A DNA stretch of 30,522 nt from Collinsella sp. (GTDB taxonomy: Bacteria; Actinomycetota; Coriobacteriia; Coriobacteriales; Coriobacteriaceae): positions 5,499-36,020 of the forward strand of contig DXZO01000008.1 in assembly GCA_019419625.1 (NCBI GenBank), given 5' to 3'. Made by a program: the position numbers and the translations under genes. Positions 7,219-14,219 of the stretch are shown here, piece after piece. Within the stretch, counting starts at the first letter, position 1, and each line of letters opens with the position of its first letter. Below the pieces are notes generated by a model. It ran no database searches. It saw only the letters and a program-made list of their open reading frames with translations, and was not told where the DNA came from.

Positions 7219-8646
7219 ATGGCAGTAGATAACAAGCAGATTGCCACCGATGTCCTCGAGCTCGTGGGCGGTGCGGAGAATGTTTCCGTCGCCACCAACT
7301 GCATGACGCGCCTGCGCCTGACGCTCAAGGACAACAACAAGGCCGACGTGGAGAAGATCAAGAAGGTCAAGGGTGTTCTGGGATGCCAGTTCGCCGGCAG
7401 CCAGCTCCAGGTCATCATCGGCCAGAACGTGCCCAAGGTGCTCGCCGAGTTCGTCGCCATCTCCGGCGTCAAGCAGGGTGCCGCCGTCGACGAGAACCTC
7501 GATGCTTCCAAGCAGAAGTTCGAGCTCAAGAACCTGCCGAACATCATCCTTGACTATCTGTCGGGCTCCATGACCCAGCTCATCCCGCTGCTCATGGCCG
7601 GCGGTCTGTTCCGTACCATCGCGGCCGTCCTCGGCCCCACCATGCTCGGTGTGCTCTCGGCCGACGACCCGACCTATACGTTCCTCTACACCACGCTGTA
7701 CGAGGCCACGTTCACCTTTATCCCCATCTACCTGGGTTATGCCGCGGCTAAGAAGCTCGGCGCCAGCCCCGTGCTCGGCATGCTGCTCGGTGGCGCCCTC
7801 ATGGCTCCTTCCGTGGTGAGCGTCGCCACCCAGGAGGGCGGCGGAATCATCTCCGTCTACGGCATCCAGATCGCCGCTGCCAACTATCAGCAGTCCGTCC
7901 TGCCGATCATCCTTTCGGTGCCCGTCCTCTACTTCATCGAGAAGTTCTTTAAGAAGGTCATGCCCGACGTGCTCTCCACGGTCTTCACGCCGTTCTGCAC
8001 CATGATCGTCACCATCCCCATCGCCTTCATCGTCCTCGCCCCGATCGGCAACGAGATCGGTACGCTGATCGCTAACGCCCTCTTCGGCCTTGCTGACCTT
8101 GGCGGCATCGGTATCCTGATCGTCATGGCCGTCCTCGGTGCCTTCTGGCAGCTCTTCGTGGTCTGCGGCATGCACATGCCCGTCATCCTGCTCGCTCAGG
8201 TTCAGATCATCGCCGCCGGCTACGATCCCTTCGTCTTCGTTTCCACCAACTGCGCTATGGCCGCTGTCTGGGGCTGCGCCTTCGGTGCCTTCCTCAAGAT
8301 GAAGAACCCCGACGAGAAGTCCCTTGCCATCGGTTACGTCATCTCCGCCATCGCCGGCGGCGTTACCGAGCCTGCGCTCTTCGGTATCCTCATGCGCTTC
8401 CGCCGCACCATGCTCGGCATGTTCATCGGCGGTGCCATCGGCGCTGTGTTCTCCGGCCTCATGGGTGTTACCTACTACCTCGCAGGCGGTGCGTCCAACT
8501 TCCTGGTCTTCACCAACTACCTGCAGGGTGGCCAGATGAACACCGTCTGGGCTATCGTTGGTATGGCAATCTCCTTTGTCATCGCCGCTGCCGTCGTCTT
8601 TGCTTGCGGCTTCTCCAAGGAGGAACTCGCCGAGATGGAGGCCTAA
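7219..8646 (+). CDS. PTS beta-glucoside-type transporter, EIIBC (no EIIA domain)
   Basis: 475 residues from the ATG at 7219 with GGGGAGGGG upstream. Residues 1-80 are EIIB with the phosphorylated Cys28 in the NCMTRLR motif. Residues ~105-465 are EIIC of the glucose/beta-glucoside superfamily with about ten membrane helices, a GMHMP motif near 317-321 and the hallmark GVTEPA at 381-386. The EIIA domain that BglF-type proteins carry at the C-terminus is absent; the protein ends soon after the last helix. The stand-alone EIIA at 28946 could supply it. The enzyme would import and phosphorylate a sugar, probably an aryl- or oligo-beta-glucoside, at the membrane. A terminator follows, so it is likely transcribed alone under the TAAAC/GTTTA operators. 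Confidence 0.92.
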   Translation: MAVDNKQIATDVLELVGGAENVSVATNCMTRLRLTLKDNNKADVEKIKKVKGVLGCQFAGSQLQVIIGQNVPKVLAEFVAISGVKQGAAVDENLDASKQKFELKNLPNIILDYLSGSMTQLIPLLMAGGLFRTIAAVLGPTMLGVLSADDPTYTFLYTTLYEATFTFIPIYLGYAAAKKLGASPVLGMLLGGALMAPSVVSVATQEGGGIISVYGIQIAAANYQQSVLPIILSVPVLYFIEKFFKKVMPDVLSTVFTPFCTMIVTIPIAFIVLAPIGNEIGTLIANALFGLADLGGIGILIVMAVLGAFWQLFVVCGMHMPVILLAQVQIIAAGYDPFVFVSTNCAMAAVWGCAFGAFLKMKNPDEKSLAIGYVISAIAGGVTEPALFGILMRFRRTMLGMFIGGAIGAVFSGLMGVTYYLAGGASNFLVFTNYLQGGQMNTVWAIVGMAISFVIAAAVVFACGFSKEELAEMEA

Positions 8647-8687
8647 GGCCAAACCGTTCGGTCACATATGACCTCACCTACACGACA

Positions 8688-8724
8688 GGGCCCCGTCAGG
8701 CGTAAGCCCGGCGGGGCCCTTCTT
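8688..8724 (+). terminator. Rho-independent terminator after EIIBC
   Basis: GGGCCCCG (8688-8695) pairs with CGGGGCCC (8712-8719), followed by TTCTT. It lies 41 bp beyond the EIIBC stop. Confidence 0.8.
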
Positions 8725-8780
8725 GCAAGGTAGACTGATGGGGCGGACGGGATTCGCCCGCGAGGGTTTGCCAAGCGGCA

Positions 8781-8813
8781 GGGGCTTTCGCACGGGGTTA
8801 CCGCGAAAGCCCC
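8781..8813 (+). promoter_or_regulatory. Leader hairpin before the DUF4038 gene
   Basis: GGGGCTTTCGC (8781-8791) and GCGAAAGCCCC (8803-8813) form a perfect 11-bp stem around an 11-nt loop. There is no U-tract. It ends about 40 nt before the start codon. Confidence 0.45.
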
Positions 8814-8854
8814 CGGCGGTTCGCAAATCCTTTATCAAACGAAAGGACATGCAG

Positions 8855-10168
8855 ATGAGTTTGGGAAAGCTGACCGTCAACGGTCGCCAGGACGGCTTTT
8901 TGTGCGAGGGCAAACCGTTCTTCTGGTTTGCCGATACGTGCTGGAGCGCATTTACGAGCATTGCCGAGGATGACTGGGACTACTACCTGACCCGCCGTGC
9001 CGAGCAGGGCATGAATGTGCTGCAGATCAACACGCTGCCGCAGTGGGACCGCTGCTGCCCCGACCTGGGCATTTGGCCCTATGCCAGCGAGGACGGCGTG
9101 CACTTTGATTGGTCCCGTCCCAACCAGGCATATTGGGACCGCGCCGCCGCCATGTGCCGTGCTGCCGTCGAGCACGGCATCCGTCCGGCGCTCGTGCTTA
9201 TGTGGTGCAACTACGTGCCCGGTACCTGGGGTGCCAAGATCGCCGAGCGTTGCGGCGCCGAGGTTATGCCGCGTGAGGAGGTCCGTGCCCACGTTGCCCG
9301 CGTCGTCGAGAACCTGGGCGAGTTCAACCCCGTCTACGTGGTGACGGGCGATACCGACTTTGCCGGCGACGAGGCGATCGCCTATTACGAGGACGCGCTC
9401 GACGAGGTCGTCAAGCGCGCGCCCGAGGCGCTGCGCACCATGCATATCAACCGCGCCAATCGCACCATTCCGGCGCAGTATCTGGACCGTCTGGACTTTT
9501 ATATGTTCCAGCCCGGCCACAACTACGAGGGCCAGCCCGAGGCATGGCGTCTGCCGCAGGACTTTATCGCCAACTACCCTAAAAAGCCGATGGTCAACTC
9601 TGAGCCTTGTTACGAGCAGATGGGTGCGTCGCGCAATGTGTACTGGCGCTTCACCGCGCAGGATTGCCGCGCGAGCGTATGGTCGTCGATTCTTGCCGGC
9701 GCCAGTGCCGGCGTGACCTATGGCGCGCACGGCGTTTGGAACTGGCAGACATCGCGCAGCCAGGGTTCGGTCCTGGGCGAGGGCTTTGACATGCCCTTCC
9801 GCTGGCAAGAGTGCCTGCAGTTTGCGGGTGTGTGGGACTTTGGCGCGATCGAGCATGTGCTTGCCAGCCTAGGCGCTACTGCCGGTGACGATGCGCTTGC
9901 CGTGGTTCCGGCGCAGGAGCTGCTCGATGACGCGCGCGAGGCCATCCGTGTGGCGCGCGTTGGCGATCGCGTCGTCACGTACCTGCCGCGCACCACGGCG
10001 CTCAAGTTTAAGCTCGACGGCGCGCGTGGCTGGACGGCGACGGTCCTCGACATGGAGGACAAGCGCATCGCAAAACTGCCCGTCCGTGACAACGGTGACG
10101 GCACCGTGCGCGTGGCGCAGCATCCCTTTGAGCACGACGCTCTGCTCGTGGTTTCGCCGGCGCATTAA
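8855..10168 (+). CDS. DUF4038 (GH140-like, apiosidase-type) glycoside hydrolase
   Basis: 437 residues. The ATG at 8855 has AAAGGA at 7 nt; an in-frame ATG at 8849 is too close to it. The N-terminus (residues 10-35, with the FFWFADTCW stretch) is typical of DUF4038 (beta/alpha)8 barrels. Candidate catalytic acids are D166/D168 in VTGDTDF and E250 in NSEPCYE, placed as in GH140 enzymes. The last ~90 residues form the beta-sandwich often annotated as a putative collagen-binding domain. There is no signal peptide, so it should act on imported or small glycosides. It sits between its own leader hairpin and a strong terminator. The family is convincing; the sugar cleaved is not known. Confidence 0.85.
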   Translation: MSLGKLTVNGRQDGFLCEGKPFFWFADTCWSAFTSIAEDDWDYYLTRRAEQGMNVLQINTLPQWDRCCPDLGIWPYASEDGVHFDWSRPNQAYWDRAAAMCRAAVEHGIRPALVLMWCNYVPGTWGAKIAERCGAEVMPREEVRAHVARVVENLGEFNPVYVVTGDTDFAGDEAIAYYEDALDEVVKRAPEALRTMHINRANRTIPAQYLDRLDFYMFQPGHNYEGQPEAWRLPQDFIANYPKKPMVNSEPCYEQMGASRNVYWRFTAQDCRASVWSSILAGASAGVTYGAHGVWNWQTSRSQGSVLGEGFDMPFRWQECLQFAGVWDFGAIEHVLASLGATAGDDALAVVPAQELLDDAREAIRVARVGDRVVTYLPRTTALKFKLDGARGWTATVLDMEDKRIAKLPVRDNGDGTVRVAQHPFEHDALLVVSPAH

Positions 10169-10190
10169 GGAAAACGGAATAACGCAAGAG

Positions 10191-10221
10191 AAAAGGCCCG
10201 GGTGGTAGCCCGGGCCTTTTT
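10191..10221 (+). terminator. Rho-independent terminator after DUF4038 gene
   Basis: AAAAGGCCCGGG (10191-10202) and CCCGGGCCTTTT (10209-10220) pair perfectly around TGGTAG. The run of A before and T after would let it work in both directions. Confidence 0.92.
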
Positions 10222-10271
10222 ATATCAACACAGCCGTTGCGGTTGGTGATGGCGATTGCGTACTGCCGCTT

Positions 10272-10388
10272 TTAACGGTAGCCCTCCCAGAGGGGAAGGG
10301 GAAAGAGGATGTCCTCAAACTTGGACCACTCGGCGGGATAGTCGATCTCGTCGGGTCGCGCCACCCAACGGCCTTCCAATCCATACAT
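10272..10388 (-). pseudogene. 38-codon reverse ORF, probable C-terminal remnant of a lost gene
   Basis: On the minus strand the ATG at 10388 opens a 38-codon frame ending at TAA 10272. It is rich in W, P and charged residues (GRWVARPDEIDYP, then PLPLWEGYR at the end), which looks like real protein rather than chance. An in-frame TAG lies three codons upstream of the ATG and no good ribosome site is present. I do not recognise the family. It is most likely the tail of a decayed gene; a real small protein is the alternative. Confidence 0.4.
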
Positions 10389-10455
10389 CGCCGCCTAGGC
10401 TGCGACGGAATGGTTCCTGCATGACGGCTTTAAGCTGCCAAGGGGAGCCATTCCG

Positions 10456-10488
10456 CCACGCTCATTGGGGACGTACTTAAATGAGTGG
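10456..10488. repeat. Repeat family A, single unit
   Basis: CTCATTGGGGACGTACTT, then AAATGAGTGG, form one hairpin unit (CCAC-CTCATT with AATGAG-TGG). It is identical over about 27 bp to units at 3386 and 11846. It lies exactly between the two gene remnants. Confidence 0.8.
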
Positions 10489-10653
10489 TCTCGTGAGTTT
10501 GAGGGCGAGTCGGGCGCTCGATACAAGGTGAGTGTCGTGGACACATGGGGCATGACGGAGGAGGAGCTTCCCGGAACCTTTGAGGGCAAGTTCCGCATCG
10601 ATCTCCCAAGTAAGCAGTATATGATGCTTCGCCTGACCAAATTAGAGGCGTAA
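10489..10653 (+). pseudogene. C-terminal remnant of a glycoside hydrolase (DUF5605-like)
   Basis: After the repeat unit the plus frame reads ~54 residues, including YKVSVVDTWGMT, GTFEGKFRIDLP and QYMMLRLTK before TAA at 10653. This is the pattern of the C-terminal beta domain (DUF5605-like) that follows DUF5060/DUF4038 domains in bacterial glycosidases. The only ATG in frame (10465) lies inside the repeat, so no proper 5' end exists. It looks like the 3' scrap of a glycosidase related to its intact neighbour at 8855. Domain assignment is from memory of the family pattern. Confidence 0.5.
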
Positions 10654-10689
10654 AACAGAGATAATCGGCACCGGGCGTGACTTGCTGCA

Positions 10690-10724
10690 CGACCATCGCA
10701 GAGGGGTAGCCCCTGTGATGGTCG
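10690..10724. promoter_or_regulatory. Hairpin in the leader of the ROK kinase gene
   Basis: CGACCATC and GATGGTCG form the base and GGGG/CCCC the top of a hairpin with a small bulge. It has no U-tract. It ends 30 nt before the ribosome site at 10754. Confidence 0.4.
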
Positions 10725-10764
10725 CGGCGATGCGCGTCCGGGGCTACGCTTGTAAGGAGTGAAC

Positions 10765-11676
10765 ATGCAGGAGTTTTTTGGAATCGATGTGGGCGGTACG
10801 GCCGTTAAATGGGCTGTGCTGGGCGAGGATTTTTCCATCCGCGAGCGCGGAAGCCTGCCGACGGGCTTTACCACGGCTGAGGAGACGGTCGCGGCGCTGA
10901 TCTCGCTCGTCGAGCCGTATCGCGAGCGCGTGAGCGCCGTGGGCGTGAGTGCGCCCGGCGGCATCTACGAGGGAGATGTCACAGGAACGATCCATCGCGG
11001 CGGTGCGCTCACGTTTATGGATGGCTGTCCGCTCGGAAAGCTCATGCGCGAGGCACTGGGGGTGCCGATTGCCGTCAATAACGACGGTAAGTGCTGTGCA
11101 CTCGGTGAGTATGCGGCTGGCGCTCTGCGCGGGACGCGTTTTGGCGTGGTGCTCGCTATCGGCACGGGCATCGGCGGCGGTATCGTCATCGACGGCAAGG
11201 TCCTGCGCGGCGCGCACTGCTTTGCAGGCGAGTTCAGCTTCTTGCGCAACGATGTCACGACTGCCGCGAACATGGGAAACTCCTTTGCCGATTCGGGCGG
11301 TTGGCGTGCGCTCCGCGATGCTGCCGTTGCCGAGAAGGGCCTGCCTGCGGGTTCTCCGGTGGACGGCCGCCGCGTCTTTGAGTGGATCGCGAGTGGTGAC
11401 ATGGCGGCGCAGCGCGCACTCGACCGCTACGCTCGCGCCTTTGACGGACAGCTCATCAACCTGCAGGCCGTGCTCGACCCCGAGGTCTTTGTGATCGCAG
11501 GCGGTATCTCGTGCCATCCCGAGCTCGTTGATGCCCTGCGTGCGCAGATGCCGCTGGCCCTCGCGAGTTACGAAGGGGCCCTTGCCGGCATTCCTGTGCC
11601 GCAGATAAAGGCGGCCGAGCTCGGCAACGACGCCAACCTTTACGGTGCCGTCCAGGAGGCCATACGCCTGGTGTAG
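10765..11676 (+). CDS. ROK-family sugar kinase
   Basis: 303 residues; ATG at 10765 with AAGGAG 5 nt upstream. The ATP-binding DVGGT (8-12), catalytic VNNDGK (Asp107) and GTGIGGG (133-139) are all present. The Cys-rich zinc motif (CxCGxxGC) of many ROK glucokinases and repressors is missing; the corresponding region begins RGAHCFAGEFSFL. No HTH is present, so it is an enzyme, not a repressor. ROK kinases of this zinc-less type include beta-glucoside and allose kinases. With a PTS and glycosidases nearby, phosphorylation of glucose or a beta-glucoside released in the cytosol is plausible. It appears monocistronic, with a repeat pair just after it. Confidence 0.88.
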   Translation: MQEFFGIDVGGTAVKWAVLGEDFSIRERGSLPTGFTTAEETVAALISLVEPYRERVSAVGVSAPGGIYEGDVTGTIHRGGALTFMDGCPLGKLMREALGVPIAVNNDGKCCALGEYAAGALRGTRFGVVLAIGTGIGGGIVIDGKVLRGAHCFAGEFSFLRNDVTTAANMGNSFADSGGWRALRDAAVAEKGLPAGSPVDGRRVFEWIASGDMAAQRALDRYARAFDGQLINLQAVLDPEVFVIAGGISCHPELVDALRAQMPLALASYEGALAGIPVPQIKAAELGNDANLYGAVQEAIRLV

Positions 11677-11690
11677 CGCATTGGACATAA

Positions 11691-11740
11691 TCATTGGGGA
11701 CGTTCTTGTTTGACTAGTCGTTTAAGAACGTCCCCAATGA
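11691..11740. repeat. Repeat family A, head-to-head pair, GTTCTT variant
   Basis: Arms TCATTGGGGACGTTCTT (11691-11707) and its complement (11724-11740) pair perfectly over 17 bp. The loop carries GACTAGTC, itself a palindrome. The GTTCTT version differs from the GTACTT pair at 3385 but keeps full pairing. It starts 14 bp after the ROK stop. Confidence 0.85.
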
Positions 11741-11753
11741 CTACCCACAGAAT

Positions 11754-11817
11754 GAGAGTGGATAATCTCCCGTTTTTGGCCTGCATGCGGGCTCAAAGTG
11801 GGAGATTATCCACTCTC
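11754..11817. repeat. Repeat family B hairpin, copy 2
   Basis: GAGAGTGGATAATCTCCC (11754-11771) pairs perfectly with 11800-11817 around a 28-nt loop containing TTTTTGGCCTGCATGCGGGC. Copies 1 and 3 are at 3453 and 22373. Confidence 0.85.
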
Positions 11818-11845
11818 GTCATTTGATTGGCACTTGCGGCACTTG

Positions 11846-11874
11846 CACTCATTGGGGACGTACTTAAATGAGTG
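11846..11874. repeat. Repeat family A, single unit
   Basis: CACTCATT (11846-11853) pairs with AATGAGTG (11867-11874) around GGGGACGTACTTA. A GGGGACACTC module follows 6 bp later. Confidence 0.8.
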
Positions 11875-11993
11875 GCAGTTGGGGACACTCTTTGTCGGGC
11901 TAGAGACCGCGCGCACCCCTTCTGGGTCATGCGGCTCAAAATCGCGGCGTCATGCGGACGGCTGGGGTCGAATTTACAGTATTTCGAGCTCGG

Positions 11994-12022
11994 CTTCGAT
12001 ATTGAGATTGGTTCTTTATTAA
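11994..12022 (+). promoter_or_regulatory. Possible sigma-70 promoter of the LuxR gene
   Basis: CTTCGA (11994-11999) and TATTAA (12017-12022) are spaced by 17 bp. Transcription from about 12029 would exclude the ATG at 12024 and support the start at 12060. Confidence 0.3.
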
Positions 12023-12059
12023 AATGGTGTTCCGGACAACAAAGCGGGTGGGGGTTACC

Positions 12060-13604
12060 ATGAGGGACCTGGGAGACACAACCGCATATTTGCGCCGGGG
12101 CATGCGGGAGATTCTGTGCCTAGCGCTGTTCTTCTTCACGTTTTTGGCGTGCGAGTATTTCTTTGATGCGCGCATGGCCGAGTTCGTGCCATCGAGTGAG
12201 GTCGTCATCTACGAGAGCATCGTTGTCGGCGCGAGCGTGATTGGCTTTTTCGTGCGCCCATTTCTGTACTATCGCCGTCCCCAGACGATCGATGCGACGA
12301 GCGATATTACGGGCGTGCTGTTGGTATCGGCGTTGCTGCTGATGATTATGGCAGTGCGGTTTGAGGTAGTAATTGCCGGCGGCCTGGTGGCGTGCTGCGC
12401 CCTGGGCTATTGCGGATCGACCGCCCATGCCAATCTTGCGCGGCGTTTTGCGCAGACGCCCTGCCTGGCGCGCGCCGTGGCGGTTTCCTATGCTGCGGGC
12501 ATTTTGGTGCAGGTGCTCAACCATATGGTGATGCCTGCGGGCATTCCCCAGCAGTCTGTTCTCATTGCCTGTGCGATCGCGCTGGTGGGGCTGCTTCACG
12601 GTGCCCGCCGCGCTAAATTGCGTGATGAGCCTGCGCCCGAGTTCGAGGTCGGGATTGCCGAGCTATCGGTCGATGCGTCGGAGCGTGGCGCCAGGTGGCA
12701 CGATGACCCCGAGGCAAAGGCGGCCTTTCAGGGCGCCGTGGTGCGTCTGACGGTGGCGACCGCTTGCCTCACCGGCGTGTTCGCGGCCCTCAATGCCGGC
12801 CTTACGACCTCGCATGCCGCTGGCGCTATCGATCTGGGCGACTGGCCGCGCTTGCTGCTGGTTGTGAGCGCCCTTGCCGCCGGCGTCCTGTATGACCTGC
12901 GTGGGCGTTCGTATATGAATATCATCATGACGTGCGCCGCCATGCTGTCCACGCTCTCGTTCTTTGTACTTATCACCGATGGCAACGGTGGCAACACGCT
13001 TGCCGCCACGATTATCTTTTACCTTGGCACGGGCTTTTTCGTGGTGTTCTTCACCGCGAAGTTCGCCGCGATTTCGATGTATGCCCGCTGGGCGTATCTG
13101 TGGCCGTGCATGGGCCGTGTTATCAACAACGTTTGCTCGATGCTCGTGACGGCTCCGGCAGTGGCGATTATCTCGAGTCAAAACGTGCTGGCGGCAGTGA
13201 GCGTCGTGCTCGTGCTGTTTGTCGGCATCGCGATTTCGCTGTTGGGACAGTTTGGACAAGACGGTGAGGGCGAGGCGACGCGCGGCAGGCTGGCGCTTGC
13301 CACCGACGATCTTGGCGTGAGCTGTGAGCCCGGCCAGGCCGACACGGTGCCCCTGGAGGCGCCGGAGCTTTCGTTTGACGATCGGCTCGATGGCTTCGTT
13401 GCCGCCTTTGGGCTCACCAAGCGCGAGCGCGATGTTCTGGAGGCACTGGTCGTTTCGGACGACAGCGTGCAGGACGTGGCGGCGGCACTCTTCCTTTCGC
13501 GTTCCACGCTCTATCGCCACATCGCTTCGATTAACAAAAAGACAGGTGCCTCCTCGCGCGTAGCCCTCATCAACTTCTTCTGGTCCTGGACACCCCAAGA
13601 CTAG
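12060..13604 (+). CDS. Membrane-bound LuxR-family regulator with multi-TM N-terminal domain
   Basis: 514 residues from the ATG at 12060, which has GGGTGGGGG 5 nt upstream; the ATG at 12024 has no site. About ten to twelve hydrophobic helices fill residues ~15-405, broken by a polar loop (~190-225). A polar linker follows, then a LuxR/FixJ HTH at residues 452-514 (TKRERDVLEAL; recognition part LSRSTLYRHIASINKKTG). This MFS-like-membrane plus LuxR layout is common in Coriobacteriia, where many paralogues occur, each thought to sense a membrane-permeating or transported signal. The ligand and targets are unknown. A terminator follows directly, so it is transcribed separately from the downstream lipoprotein cluster. 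Confidence 0.88.
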   Translation: MRDLGDTTAYLRRGMREILCLALFFFTFLACEYFFDARMAEFVPSSEVVIYESIVVGASVIGFFVRPFLYYRRPQTIDATSDITGVLLVSALLLMIMAVRFEVVIAGGLVACCALGYCGSTAHANLARRFAQTPCLARAVAVSYAAGILVQVLNHMVMPAGIPQQSVLIACAIALVGLLHGARRAKLRDEPAPEFEVGIAELSVDASERGARWHDDPEAKAAFQGAVVRLTVATACLTGVFAALNAGLTTSHAAGAIDLGDWPRLLLVVSALAAGVLYDLRGRSYMNIIMTCAAMLSTLSFFVLITDGNGGNTLAATIIFYLGTGFFVVFFTAKFAAISMYARWAYLWPCMGRVINNVCSMLVTAPAVAIISSQNVLAAVSVVLVLFVGIAISLLGQFGQDGEGEATRGRLALATDDLGVSCEPGQADTVPLEAPELSFDDRLDGFVAAFGLTKRERDVLEALVVSDDSVQDVAAALFLSRSTLYRHIASINKKTGASSRVALINFFWSWTPQD

Positions 13605-13606
13605 CT

Positions 13607-13646
13607 AACCACCACAAAGGGGACAGGCACCTTTGTGGTGGTTTTT
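13607..13646. terminator. Repeat family C terminator (CCACCACAAAGG), copy 1
   Basis: AACCACCACAAAGG (13607-13620) pairs over 14 bp with 13630-13643 around GGACAGGCA, followed by more T. It starts 3 bp after the LuxR stop and has all features of an intrinsic terminator. The same sequence recurs at 17343 and 20269, so the terminator is itself a dispersed repeat. Confidence 0.88.
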
Positions 13647-13749
13647 TACCTGCAAAAATATGAATATGAGACATTTGTCACCTGCCGTTTTGGTGCTCAA
13701 AGGCATATGAATGTGATGCTGAGCAGAGCAGAACGGAGGGGGTGCACCT

Positions 13750-14199
13750 ATGGCGTCTCGGGGTTGCGCGTCTAATAAAATTGCGGGCGCGCTTATCGCC
13801 GTGGTGGTCTTTGCCGCGGCGGTGACACTCATGCGAGTTTACGTTGCCGGCGACCATGGCGCTCAGGGAAAGACTGCCGCGCAAGTGTCGCTCAACGATT
13901 GCGCTGCCGTTCCGGTGGCGGTCAAGCTTATCGAGGACGGGGAGGCGCGGACGGCCTATGAGACCGACGATGCCGAACTGGTCGCATCGACTTTTGCTGC
14001 GCTCGATGGCTGCACCGTGGGGGATGCGGTGGATGAGCGGACGAGCGATGCCGGCCGAACGCTCGTCTTTGTCTATACGGATGGCTCGGAGCAATCGGTG
14101 GAACTTGAGGGCAAAAACATCGTGCTCGATAAGACGGCGTACCGACTTAACGGTGCCGATGAGTTATGGCGGCAGCTTGCCGCGATCAAAAACAGCTAA
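13750..14199 (+). CDS. Small single-pass membrane protein of unknown function
   Basis: 149 residues; ATG at 13750 with GGAGGGGG 7 nt upstream. One hydrophobic helix (about residues 11-31) follows a short polar N-terminus; the rest is predicted outside the membrane, with an alternating beta-strand pattern (TLVFVYTDGSEQSVELEG) and two Cys. It resembles small anchored DUF5301-like domains but I do not assign a family. It is first in a plus-strand set with the zinc-ribbon protein (20 bp gap) and two lipoproteins, so it likely belongs to a cell-surface function. Confidence 0.65.
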   Translation: MASRGCASNKIAGALIAVVVFAAAVTLMRVYVAGDHGAQGKTAAQVSLNDCAAVPVAVKLIEDGEARTAYETDDAELVASTFAALDGCTVGDAVDERTSDAGRTLVFVYTDGSEQSVELEGKNIVLDKTAYRLNGADELWRQLAAIKNS

Positions 14200-14219
14200 C
14201 GAAATTAGGGGTGTACGGG

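Larger units (their letters stand above)
11677..12059. other. Gene-less repeat cluster before the LuxR gene
   Basis: 383 bp with no credible ORF. It holds a family A pair (11691-11740), a family B hairpin (11754-11817), a single A unit (11846-11874) and a GGGGACACTCTTTG module (11881), the same module set as at 3385-3573. The last ~70 bp carry a possible promoter for the LuxR gene. Confidence 0.7.

Noticed and set aside
7174..8652. 492-residue minus-strand frame opposite EIIBC
   Set aside because: It is the complement of a clear PTS gene; the product is a low-complexity D/G/H/E-rich string without a start site or domain.
11691..11874. CRISPR array from the repeated palindromes
   Set aside because: Units differ in type, orientation and spacing, and no cas gene is present.
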